Assembly: GCF_000701705.1 (NCBI RefSeq)
Contig: NZ_JNJP01000001.1
Span: forward strand, 186,001 to 250,000
Reading direction: 5' to 3'
Length of the DNA: 64,000 bases
DNA from: Bilophila wadsworthia ATCC 49260
GTDB lineage: Bacteria > Desulfobacterota > Desulfovibrionia > Desulfovibrionales > Desulfovibrionaceae
A program made the translations under genes and the position numbers. The notes under the pieces were generated by a model. The model was not told the origin of the DNA. It worked only from the letters and a program-made list of their open reading frames with translations, and did no database searches. Within the stretch, counting starts at the first letter, position 1. Each line of letters starts with the position of its first letter. Shown piece after piece: positions 18,163 through 26,168 of this stretch.

Positions 18163-18404
18163 AGCGGGAAAAACGGAAACGGAAGGGGCGTTTTGAAGGG
18201 CCTCTTCTGAAATGTCCGGAGCGCTTCCCGCGAGGATTCCAATGCAGGAAAACACAGGGAATCCCTTTCAGGTACATACCTTATGAAAGCGTGCCGGGGC
18301 GTCCGTTTTCCAGGCGCTTGGATGAGGGCATACGGAAACGTGTTCTCTCCCATCACAGGGCTCCGAAGCCTCTTGCAACAGTTATCTACTGATAGGAAAA
18401 AATC
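18163..18404. other. 242-base gap inside the ABC operon
   Basis: No gene and no clear terminator seen. It may contain a promoter for the permease-crcB part of the locus. Confidence 0.35.
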
Positions 18405-19163
18405 ATGCGTGCCCTCTTCCGTTACCTGCTGGCGCTGGCGGCCTTGTTGGCGATCTGGCAGATCGGATCGCTGGCGCTCGGCGAATTTCTGCTGCCGCGT
18501 CCTCTGGACGTGCTGGCCTATTTCGGGGAAGCGCTCACCACAGGCGCATTCTGGCAACATGCCGGGGCCAGCGCCTGGCGGGTGCTCTCCGCCATGAGCC
18601 TCGCATGGCTGGTGGCTTTCCCGCTCGGGCTCATTCTGGGCCATGTCCGTTCCGTGGACAATACGTTGTCCCCGATGGTCTTTTTGACCTATCCTCTGCC
18701 CAAGATCGTGCTGCTCCCCCTGTTCCTGACCTTGTTCGGGCTCGGGGATCTGCCCCGCGTCCTGCTCATTGCCCTGACCACGGGCTACCAGATCCTCGTC
18801 GTCACGCGGGCCAGCGCGCAGGGGCTCGACAAAAAATATCTCGATTCCTTCCGCTCCCTCGGCGGGACGCCGCTGCAGATGCTGCGGCATGTGCTCATCC
18901 CCGCCGCCTTGCCCGACGCCATGACCGCGCTCAAGGTCGCCAGCGGCACGGCTGTGGCGGTGCTGTTCATGGCGGAGTCCTTCGCCACGCGGCGCGGCCT
19001 TGGCTTTTTGATCATGGATGCGTGGGGACGGGGGGATCAGCTTGAGATGTTTACGGGCATCCTCGCCATGAGCCTGCTGGGGGTGGCCCTCTACGAATTG
19101 TGCAATGTGCTCGAAACGCGCAGTTGCCGCTGGCGGAACTTCCACATGGCGGGGAAACGCTGA
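18405..19163 (+). CDS. ABC transporter permease (SsuC/TauC-like)
   Basis: 252 residues, six predicted membrane helices, BPD_transp_1 fold with the coupling-helix segment SFRSLGGTPLQMLRHVLIPAALP. With the binding protein and ATPase upstream it completes a sulfonate/nitrate-type importer. Start has AGGAAA eight bases upstream. Its stop TGA shares one base with the first crcB start (TGATG). Confidence 0.92.
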   Translation: MRALFRYLLALAALLAIWQIGSLALGEFLLPRPLDVLAYFGEALTTGAFWQHAGASAWRVLSAMSLAWLVAFPLGLILGHVRSVDNTLSPMVFLTYPLPKIVLLPLFLTLFGLGDLPRVLLIALTTGYQILVVTRASAQGLDKKYLDSFRSLGGTPLQMLRHVLIPAALPDAMTALKVASGTAVAVLFMAESFATRRGLGFLIMDAWGRGDQLEMFTGILAMSLLGVALYELCNVLETRSCRWRNFHMAGKR

Positions 19164-19537
19164 TGATGCCCGCGGAAATGCTCTGCGTGGCGGCTGGCGG
19201 GGCGCTTGGCGCGCTGTGCCGCCACGGTGCTTCGCTCTGGTGCGCCGACCGCTTCGGCAAAGCCTTCCCCTGCGGGACGCTGCTCGTCAACGTCTCCGGT
19301 TCGCTGCTCATGGGCCTGCTGGCCGGATGCTGGCAGCGATGGGGAACGCCTTCCGCGTTCGCGCTGTTCGCAGGGGCTGGATTCCTCGGCGCGCTGACCA
19401 CCTTCTCCACCTTCTCAATGGATACCCTCGCCGCTTTCCATGCCGGACATCCCGCCAAGGCAATGCTCAACATCGGGCTGAATACAACGTTATGCCTCAC
19501 CGCCACGGCTGCGGCCTATTTTCTCATTGTCCCGTAA
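19163..19537 (+). CDS. crcB: Fluoride channel CrcB/Fluc, first of a pair
   Basis: 124 residues, four membrane helices. The Fluc signatures GGALGALCRH (N-terminal), NVSGSLLMG (pore Asn) and GFLGALTTFSTFS (phenylalanine box) are present. Fluc proteins form dual-topology dimers that export F- passively. Here two unequal copies lie in tandem, as in organisms using heterodimers. Start coupled to the ABC permease stop. Confidence 0.92.
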   Translation: MMPAEMLCVAAGGALGALCRHGASLWCADRFGKAFPCGTLLVNVSGSLLMGLLAGCWQRWGTPSAFALFAGAGFLGALTTFSTFSMDTLAAFHAGHPAKAMLNIGLNTTLCLTATAAAYFLIVP

Positions 19538-19550
19538 CCGGAATCACGCC

Positions 19551-19958
19551 ATGATCTTCTCCAGAAATGCCCTTGCCGTCATGCTCGGGGGCGGTGCGGG
19601 CGCGGTCTGCCGCGTCATGACGGGCTTCGCCGTGATGGAGAAGCTGCCATCCGGATTTCCGCTGGGCGTATTGTGTGTCAACGTGCTCGGCGGGCTCCTG
19701 ATGGGCCTGCTTCAAGGCTGGATGCGGCGCACGGGCAACACGTTCGCCACGGGTTATTGCCTGCTCGGGACGGGCTTTTTGGGGGGCTTTACCACGTTTT
19801 CGACCTTCTCGCTCGACACGTTTCTGCTCTATCGCTCCGGCGATGCATCCTTGGCCGCGCTGAACATAGCCCTTAACATGGTGTTGTGCCTCTGCGCGGT
19901 CTGGGGAGGATACGCCCTGCTCGCCCCCCGCCCGGAACGCCCCACCGCGCCCTCTTGA
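19551..19958 (+). CDS. crcB: Fluoride channel CrcB/Fluc, second of a pair
   Basis: 135 residues with the same signatures (GGGAGAVCRV, NVLGGLLMG, GFLGGFTTFSTFS) but clearly divergent from the first copy. Thirteen bases separate the two genes. A paired subunit of opposite topology is the likely role. A longer frame starting TTG at 19527 would overlap the upstream gene; ATG at 19551 is preferred. Confidence 0.92.
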   Translation: MIFSRNALAVMLGGGAGAVCRVMTGFAVMEKLPSGFPLGVLCVNVLGGLLMGLLQGWMRRTGNTFATGYCLLGTGFLGGFTTFSTFSLDTFLLYRSGDASLAALNIALNMVLCLCAVWGGYALLAPRPERPTAPS

Positions 19959-20038
19959 GAAGGATTTCTATACTCTTCCGGCCTTTTCTGATAGAAACTC
20001 CCCGTGTATCCCGGAATTCCTCCCGGAAAGGAAACGAT

Positions 20039-20320
20039 ATGCGTACTCTGCTGATGCTGCCCCTGCTCCTTCTGCCCTTTACGGCGCAAGCCGCGTCCCT
20101 GCTTCCGGGCGGCGACTATCCCGCCCCCGACTGCCGCTCCCCGCTGCGGCCTCTGCCCGGCGACAGCCCGATGGACTGGAGGATGTACCGCTCCGACATG
20201 GAAGCCTATCGCCAGTGCGTGGAGGCGTATCTCGCCACTGCCCGGCAAGATGCGGAGCGTATCCGCAAACGGATGGAAAAAGCCGTGCGCGAGTACAATG
20301 AAGAGTCAGGGAATCTGTAA
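20039..20320 (+). CDS. Small secreted protein, unknown function (93 aa)
   Basis: ATG at 20039 follows GGAAACGAT and opens a clear signal peptide (MRTLLMLPLLLLPFTAQAA). The mature part (about 74 residues) has three cysteines and a charged helical tail (ARQDAERIRKRMEKAVREY). It is 80 bases after crcB and may end that operon. I do not recognise a family. Confidence 0.65.
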   Translation: MRTLLMLPLLLLPFTAQAASLLPGGDYPAPDCRSPLRPLPGDSPMDWRMYRSDMEAYRQCVEAYLATARQDAERIRKRMEKAVREYNEESGNL

Positions 20321-20590
20321 CAGTACCATCCCACCTCATGCGCACCTGACGTATGGCGGCCCACTCCGACGTGGGGCGAGCAACGCTGAAAGGCGTTCCT
20401 CCTTTTCCGAAGCGCCCCGCATATAAGGACCCACCGATTCCAATCTGTTTGATATCTACTCCGAAGCCTTACGGACGGCGCTGCGCCATCCCGCCGAGGC
20501 CGGAGAGCCGTTCCCGCGCGACGCTTTGTTCCGCAGCCGGCCCCCTTTATGCAGCAAACCGACCCGCCGTCATACGGCGAGGAGTTTTCC

Positions 20591-21610
20591 ATGACACGAG
20601 TGCTTGCCTGTTTGGCCATCGGAGCTTGGGTTTTCCTGCTCTGGCCTTTTCCGATCACGACGTTTATGGCCACATGCATGGCCTGCGTCACCTATCCGGC
20701 ATACCGCAAGCTGCACCGGAAAATGTCTCCCTCGTGGGCCATGACAACATACACCGTGGGCCTCGCGGCCATCACGATCTTGCCGATCGCCACCGTGGTG
20801 TCGCTGGTGACGCCGCAAGCCGTCGCAGGGCTCAAAATTCTCGACGGCCTGCGCGACTCCGGCTGGATACACAGCCCGGAAGCCCAGGCGTGGTTCGCTT
20901 CCGTGGACGCATGGCTCAAAAACCTCCCCGGGCTTGAGGGCGGGCTGGATCAGCTTGCCAGTACCGCGGCGGGCCTTGCCGGGACGGCGGCCCGGACCGT
21001 GCTTGCGGGCGGCGTGGGCATTGCGGGCGGCGCGTTCCAGGCCGTGCTGGTGCTGTTCCTTTTTGTCATGATCACAATGATGTGCGTAACCCGTGCGGAT
21101 CTTATCCACGAATTCGCCTGCCGCCTGACCCAGTGGCCTGCCGAGGTCATCGACCGTTTCGTTTCAACCATCCGTAAGGCCATCTTCGGCGTCTTGGTGG
21201 GAGTCGTGTTTGTCGCGCTCATTCAGGGGTTCCTTTGCGGTGTGGGCTTCGCCATCGCGGAAGTCCCCCAACCTGCGTTCTGGGGCCTCATTGCCGCGTT
21301 CGTGGCTCCCATCCCTTTTGTCGGCACGGCTCTCGTCTGGCTGCCGGTATGCATTTGGCTGTGGCTCACGGGGTCCACGGTGGCCTGCATCGGCCTTGCC
21401 ATCTGGTGTGCGCTGGTCGTAGCCGGGGTGGACAACCTGCTTCGCCCCTTCTTCCTGAAGACGGGGATCGACGCGTCGGTCGTTACGCTGATCCTCTCCA
21501 TCCTCTGCGGCCTCGCCGCGTTTGGGCCGGTAGGCGTCTTCGCGGGGCCGGTGCTCGTCGCCGTCGCCATTCAGGCCGGCAACGAGAGTACCCTCTGCCG
21601 CAAGCACTGA
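20591..21610 (+). CDS. AI-2E/PerM-family membrane permease
   Basis: 339 residues with seven to eight predicted membrane helices and the AI-2E family layout: two N-terminal helices, a soluble loop (about 75-145), then a helix bundle ending in LLRPFFLKTGIDASVVTLILSI and GPVGVFAGPVL. The family includes the AI-2 exporter TqsA and Na+/H+ antiporters, so the substrate is open. Start at 20591 has GAGGAG upstream. Monocistronic, closed by a terminator. Confidence 0.88.
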   Translation: MTRVLACLAIGAWVFLLWPFPITTFMATCMACVTYPAYRKLHRKMSPSWAMTTYTVGLAAITILPIATVVSLVTPQAVAGLKILDGLRDSGWIHSPEAQAWFASVDAWLKNLPGLEGGLDQLASTAAGLAGTAARTVLAGGVGIAGGAFQAVLVLFLFVMITMMCVTRADLIHEFACRLTQWPAEVIDRFVSTIRKAIFGVLVGVVFVALIQGFLCGVGFAIAEVPQPAFWGLIAAFVAPIPFVGTALVWLPVCIWLWLTGSTVACIGLAIWCALVVAGVDNLLRPFFLKTGIDASVVTLILSILCGLAAFGPVGVFAGPVLVAVAIQAGNESTLCRKH

Positions 21611-21631
21611 GCATGATGACGCCATAAATCC

Positions 21632-21658
21632 GAAAGGCGGGTATCCCCCGCCTTTTTC
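21632..21658 (+). terminator. Terminator of the AI-2E gene
   Basis: AAAGGCGGG and CCCGCCTTT with a short loop, followed by TTCTTT, 22 bases after the stop. Confidence 0.85.
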
Positions 21659-22152
21659 TTTGGCCGAACGCCACAGACATTTATCGAAAACATATTGAAA
21701 TATCATCTCAACTCATTGATGGCAGAGAGAAAACCTCTCTAATCATCCCTACAGGCTATTGTTCTCCATTCTCCTTATCATCATAAGAGCTATTCCATCC
21801 CCCGGAAACAACTGTTACCTGCGCGTACGGTTCAAACGTTCCAACGCGTCGTTTACCTTCAATAACTTACATATATACAATAGATTACCGTAAAGAATAG
21901 CCATCGGAACACGCTTCCGCCATACAACCTCCCCGCGCACAGGAAACCTTCGGAGGCAAGAGGGCTGGGAATAAACCTTTTTTCAAAACCGCCTCTCCTC
22001 CCCGTATCTCAATAAACTTATCACTCCCACTCTAAAGCAGTACAAATTTTTCATCTTCAATAAGTTCTTCATTTTGCACGGTTCGGCAATGAGAGAGCCC
22101 GAAACGGCTCCAATAAGCCAAAAAGTAAAGAAGTTTGTACCAAATCAAGGTA

Positions 22153-22180
22153 TTTACAACCTTTTGCCTATGGCTATTAT
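22153..22180 (+). promoter_or_regulatory. Candidate htrA promoter
   Basis: TTTACA (22153-22158), 16-base spacer, TATTAT (22175-22180), leaving a 5' leader of about 50 bases. A heat-shock or envelope-stress promoter pattern was not recognised. Confidence 0.5.
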
Positions 22181-22236
22181 GAAGGAAACAGTTTGACCGA
22201 GACTGTCCCCACATATGGTATAAAGGAGTTTTTCAC

Positions 22237-23679
22237 ATGTTGCACAAATACAAGATGCTGCCACTCGTTGCTGTCATGCTCGTCATGTCATTGGTCTTTT
22301 CGGCACAGGCCGCGCCTGTGGTTCCCGACTTCGTCCCGCTGGTCCAGTCCGCCGGTAAGGCCGTCGTCAATATCAGCACCGAAAAAAAAGTCATGCAGCG
22401 GGGCGGTATGCCTTCCGAAATGTTCCGCGGGCTTCCCCCGGAATTTGAGCGTTTTTTTGAACAGTTCGAAGGCAACAGCCGCAATGCCAAGCCCCGTACG
22501 CAGCGCTCCCTCGGTACCGGCTTCCTCATTTCCTCCGACGGCTACATCGTGACCAACAACCATGTGGTTGCTGGCGCGGATACCGTTCTCGTCAACCTTC
22601 AGGGCAGCACCGGCAAGGAGCATTCCCTCAAGGCTCAGGTCATCGGGACTGACGAAGAAACCGACATCGCCCTGCTCAAGGTAAAGGCCGACGCGCCCCT
22701 GCCGTTCCTGAACTTCGGCAACTCCGACAAGATGGAAGTGGGCGAATGGGTCCTCGCCATCGGCAACCCCTTCGGCCTGGGACACACGGTTACCGCGGGC
22801 ATCCTGAGCGCCAAGGGCCGCAACATCCAGTCCGGGCCGTTTGACAACTTCCTCCAGACGGACGCCTCCATCAACCCCGGCAACAGCGGCGGCCCCCTGA
22901 TCAACATGGAAGGCAAGGTTATCGGCATCAACACGGCTATCATCGCCAGCGGTCAGGGCATCGGCTTCGCCATCCCGAGCAGCATGGCCGAACGTATCGT
23001 CAACCAGCTCAAGCAGGACAAGAAAGTCAGCCGCGGCTGGATCGGCGTCACCATTCAGGACGTGGATGAAAACACCGCCAAGGCCCTCGGCCTGCCCGAA
23101 GCCACCGGCGCTCTCATCGGCTCCGTGATGCCCGACGAACCCGCCGCCAAGAGCGGCATGAAGGACGGCGACGTGGTCCTCGAAGTCAACGGCCAGAAGA
23201 TCGACGACTCCAGCGCCCTGCTCCGCGCCATCGCTACGGAAGCGCCCGGTTCCAAGGTCAACATGGTTGTGTGGCGTGACGGCGAACGCAAGAACATCAC
23301 CGTCCAGCTCGGCGAACGGAACCTCAAGGCCTCTTCCGGCAAGTCCGGCAGCGCCGTTGAACAGGATGCCCCGTCCATAGGCCTGTCCGTCCGGCCTCTG
23401 ACCAAGGAAGAAGCCCGTACCGCCAACGTCAAGCCCGGCACCGGCCTCCTCATCGTGGGCGTCGAGCCCGGCAAGCTGGCCGCCGAAGCGGAACTCCGGG
23501 AAGGCGACATCATCCTGAGCGCCAACCTGAAGCCCATCAAGTCCGTGGAAGAGTTCAGCAAGATCATCCGTGAAGACGCCAAGAAGCGCGGGGTCGTCAT
23601 GCTCCAGCTCCAGCGTCAGGGGCAGACCTTCTTCCGCTCGCTGGCTCTGAGCGATACGCCCGACGGCGCCAAGAAGTAA
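22237..23679 (+). CDS. degP: Periplasmic serine protease HtrA/DegP (Do family)
   Basis: 480 residues with a signal peptide ending AQA. The trypsin-like domain has the full triad: His-109 (TNNHVV), Asp-143 (ETDIALLK), Ser-217 (GNSGGP). Two PDZ domains follow (about 265-355 and 375-465), as in DegP/DegQ. It degrades or refolds damaged envelope proteins. The ribosome site AAAGGAG is strong. Monocistronic with its own promoter and terminator. Confidence 0.95.
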   Translation: MLHKYKMLPLVAVMLVMSLVFSAQAAPVVPDFVPLVQSAGKAVVNISTEKKVMQRGGMPSEMFRGLPPEFERFFEQFEGNSRNAKPRTQRSLGTGFLISSDGYIVTNNHVVAGADTVLVNLQGSTGKEHSLKAQVIGTDEETDIALLKVKADAPLPFLNFGNSDKMEVGEWVLAIGNPFGLGHTVTAGILSAKGRNIQSGPFDNFLQTDASINPGNSGGPLINMEGKVIGINTAIIASGQGIGFAIPSSMAERIVNQLKQDKKVSRGWIGVTIQDVDENTAKALGLPEATGALIGSVMPDEPAAKSGMKDGDVVLEVNGQKIDDSSALLRAIATEAPGSKVNMVVWRDGERKNITVQLGERNLKASSGKSGSAVEQDAPSIGLSVRPLTKEEARTANVKPGTGLLIVGVEPGKLAAEAELREGDIILSANLKPIKSVEEFSKIIREDAKKRGVVMLQLQRQGQTFFRSLALSDTPDGAKK

Positions 23680-23703
23680 ATAAACCGCACGTAAACGGAT
23701 AAC

Positions 23704-23731
23704 CAAGAGGGGGGCAACCCCCTCTTTTTTG
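23704..23731 (+). terminator. htrA terminator
   Basis: AAGAGGGGG and CCCCCTCTT around GCAA, followed by TTTT. Confidence 0.92.
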
Positions 23732-23739
23732 TTCCAAGC

Positions 23740-23779
<40 letters not shown>

Positions 23780-23907
23780 CGTCCCACGGAAAAAGGATCA
23801 AGTGCCGGTAAAAAAGAGCGCCTTCCGGCTCAATAAGAGAGCGCCGGACCAGCCTTGCCTTTTCCGCAGGAATGACTATACTTCATCCTACGCGAATGGG
23901 GACTTCG

Positions 23908-23936
23908 TTGTACGGAGTTCCACGTCTGCCTATCCC
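23908..23936 (+). promoter_or_regulatory. ssrA: ssrA promoter
   Basis: TTGTAC (23908-23913), 17 bases, TATCCC (23931-23936), placing the start at about the first G of tmRNA. A second candidate, TTGCCT-N16-TATACT at 23855-23882, lies upstream. Confidence 0.55.
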
Positions 23937-23939
23937 TTT

Positions 23940-24293
23940 GGGGGCGCATTGGTTTCGACGGGGATGTTGAAGCCGAAGTGGCAGGCCGAGGCGCCGCTGG
24001 CCTCGTTAAAAGCGGCACCATAGTAATTGGCAACGATTACGAATACGCTTACGCTGCTTAATTAAGCGGCACACCGAACCGGCTCACGCCCGATAAGCTG
24101 GCAAGGTGTAAAACTATCGGGCTGGCGTGGCGTTGTGTTTGCCGGGCGACGCGCGAGACTTTACGGTGAACTGGCCGACGGACGCCCTGATTGGGGGCCA
24201 AGCCTGAGGCGAGATATGATACCCAACCTAAGCCTGTAGATGCTTCGCGTGAATCTTTCTCGGACGGGGGTTCGATTCCCCCCGCCTCCACCA
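23940..24293 (+). ncRNA. ssrA: tmRNA (ssrA)
   Basis: 354 nt, one piece. The 5' end GGGGGCG pairs with CGCCTCC before the encoded CCA, the conserved GGTTTCGACGGGG follows the 5' end, and the T-arm GGGGGTTCGATTCCCCC closes the tRNA-like domain. The tag frame reads G-N-D-Y-E-Y-A-Y-A-A then TAA near 24030-24062, with GGC as resume codon. It rescues stalled ribosomes and tags proteins for degradation. Confidence 0.95.
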
Positions 24294-24330
24294 TTCAAAA
24301 AATTTGCTGCCCAACGTGGTCCAATGAAGA

Positions 24331-24368
24331 CCGGAATCTCTCCAACACAAAGAGATTCCGGCCTTTCT
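24331..24368 (+). terminator. ssrA terminator
   Basis: CCGGAATCTCT and AGAGATTCCGG with a 9-base loop, followed by CCTTTCTT. Confidence 0.9.
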
Positions 24369-24531
24369 TGTATCTTTTGGCGTTAAAAATATCCCATTAT
24401 CATCAAAAACGAAGAAGGGAAAAACGAAGACGACCGCCAAACCTCTCCTCCCTCCCGAACTCTCGTATTCGTTATTCCACGACTGCCCTTTTTGCTGGAT
24501 GCCCGACCAGAGATTGATTCAGCCCCTAAGA

Positions 24532-24567
24532 AGACAAGCCGGGATACAGCTACATCCCGGCTTGTCT
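24532..24567. repeat. Perfect 14-bp hairpin
   Basis: AGACAAGCCGGGAT pairs with ATCCCGGCTTGTCT around an 8-base loop (ACAGCTAC). No T-run follows on either strand. Role unknown. Confidence 0.7.
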
Positions 24568-24659
24568 CGCGGTGTGATAAAGGAACGTTCCTCTCGCTAT
24601 CAGGCAATACGCCCTCTTACCCCAAAAGGACGGACAGGGAGTCGATAACGCCAAAAATG

Positions 24660-24756
24660 TTTGAAAGAGGAGGGATAGAGAGTCCGGGGAAGGGAGGGGA
24701 ACATTTTCTATAGAAGTTTTCCCCTCCCTTCCCCGGTTGCCTCATACTCTCAAAAT
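24660..24756. repeat. G-rich intergenic palindrome, copy B
   Basis: An inner perfect 18-bp stem (24684-24701 with 24719-24736; CCGGGGAAGGGAGGGGAA arm) is flanked by partly complementary outer arms beginning TTTGAAAG and ending CTCTCAAAA. The outer arms match those of copy D at 43832. It overlaps the gltX stop codon and may serve as its terminator. Confidence 0.75.
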
Positions 24757-26150
24757 TACAGGGTCAATCCGCGATCCATGCGGGCGAGCGTCTCATCCTT
24801 GCCGATGGCGAGCATGAACTCGGGCAAGCCGGGACCGCCAATCACACCGGTGATCGCCACGCGCACAGGCTGCGCGACCATCTTGAACTTCACGCCGAGG
24901 CTTTCCACGTACGAATGGATCACGTGCTCGATGCTTTCCTTGTCAAAAGAAGGAAGCGCCGCAAGCTGATCACGGATGACCTTCACGTGCTCCTTGCCTT
25001 CGTCCGTCAGCCACTTGGCAACGCCCGCTTCGTCATAAGGCAGATCGGCGGACTTGTAGAGCAGCTGGGCAATGCCGTCGGCAAGCTCGATAAGGTTCTT
25101 TGCCCGTTCGCGGTACAGGGGAACCAGCGGTTCAATGGAAGCTTCCGTCGCACCCGTGAATCCTTTCTGATGAATGAAAGGCAGGACCAGACGGGCCAGG
25201 TCGTCAAGCGGCGTCTCCCGCAGGTAATGGGCGTTGAACCACAGGAGCTTGTCGGGATCGAAAGCGGAAGCGGAACTGTTCAGGTTCTTTCCATCAAAAA
25301 GATCAATGAGTTCCTGCATGGAGAACAGTTCCTGATCCCCGTGCGACCAGCCGAGGCGGACGAGGCAGTTGACCAGCGCGTGCGGCAGGAGGCCGTCATT
25401 CTGGTACTCCACCACGGAACGCGCGCCGTGGCGCTTGGAAAGCTTCTGGCGGTCCTTGCCGAGGATCATGGGCACGTGACCGAACACGGGCAGTTCCCAC
25501 CCAAGCGCCTGATAGATGAGGATCTGCTTCGGCGTGTTGGAAACGTGGTCGTCGCCGCGAATGACGTGGGTAATCCCCATGTCGTGGTCGTCCACCACCA
25601 CCGCCATATTGTAGGTGGGCATACCATCACTACGGCGCAGGATCATGTCGTCGAGCTCGGAAACGTCCGTGGCGATATGCCCTTTCACCATGTCGTCGAA
25701 CACCACACGGCCTTCGGTGGGAATCTTCAGGCGCACGACGCGGCCGGGCCCGGCATCGAGGCCGCGCTCGCGGCAACGACCGTCGTAGCGGGGCTTTTCA
25801 CCTTTGGCGCGGGCGGCTTCACGCATGGCTTCCACTTCTTCGGGCGTACAGGAGCACCAATAGGCATGACCGCTCTCAATCATCTTGTCGATGACTTCAT
25901 TATAGCGGTCCGTGCGCTGCGTCTGATAGGTCAGCTCGCCGTCCCAATCCAGCCCAAGCCAGCGCATGGAGGCCAGAATCGCGTCCGTGTACTCCTGTTT
26001 CGAGCGCTCGGTGTCCGTGTCCTCGATACGCAGACGGAATTCACCGCCGTAGTGACGCGCAAGAAGCCAACAGAACAAAGCGGTGCGGGCGCCGCCGATA
26101 TGCAGATGCCCGGTCGGGCTCGGCGCGAACCGGGTGATAATCTTAGACAT
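24756..26150 (-). CDS. gltX: Glutamyl-tRNA synthetase
   Basis: 464 residues, normal for bacterial GluRS. The HIGH motif is HLHIGGART within APSPTGHLHIGG and the KMSKS-type loop is KLSKRHG. The zinc-site region CSCTPEEVEAMR is present. Start has CAGGAG upstream; it follows the Rsm22-like gene by 18 bases as the last gene of the five-gene minus operon. Confidence 0.96.
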   Translation of the reverse strand: MSKIITRFAPSPTGHLHIGGARTALFCWLLARHYGGEFRLRIEDTDTERSKQEYTDAILASMRWLGLDWDGELTYQTQRTDRYNEVIDKMIESGHAYWCSCTPEEVEAMREAARAKGEKPRYDGRCRERGLDAGPGRVVRLKIPTEGRVVFDDMVKGHIATDVSELDDMILRRSDGMPTYNMAVVVDDHDMGITHVIRGDDHVSNTPKQILIYQALGWELPVFGHVPMILGKDRQKLSKRHGARSVVEYQNDGLLPHALVNCLVRLGWSHGDQELFSMQELIDLFDGKNLNSSASAFDPDKLLWFNAHYLRETPLDDLARLVLPFIHQKGFTGATEASIEPLVPLYRERAKNLIELADGIAQLLYKSADLPYDEAGVAKWLTDEGKEHVKVIRDQLAALPSFDKESIEHVIHSYVESLGVKFKMVAQPVRVAITGVIGGPGLPEFMLAIGKDETLARMDRGLTL

Positions 26151-26168
26151 GAAAGACTCCTGAAAAAA

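Larger units (their letters stand above)
21611..22236. other. 626-base region upstream of htrA
   Basis: Begins with the terminator at 21632 and ends with the htrA promoter and ribosome site. The rest is AT-richer than average. A 60-codon minus frame (22032-22214) has no ribosome site or recognisable sequence and is not accepted. Confidence 0.5.
24294..24755. other. Region between ssrA and gltX
   Basis: 462 bases without a gene. It contains the ssrA terminator, a perfect hairpin (24532-24567) and the large G-rich palindrome B (24660-24756). No integrase gene or duplicated ssrA 3' end was found here, so there is no sign of an integrated island. Confidence 0.55.

Noticed and set aside
15605..19162. 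Fluoride riboswitch upstream of crcB or of the ABC operon
   Set aside because: I looked for the crcB motif core by eye in 15605-15971 and 18163-18404 and did not find it; a covariance search would be decisive.
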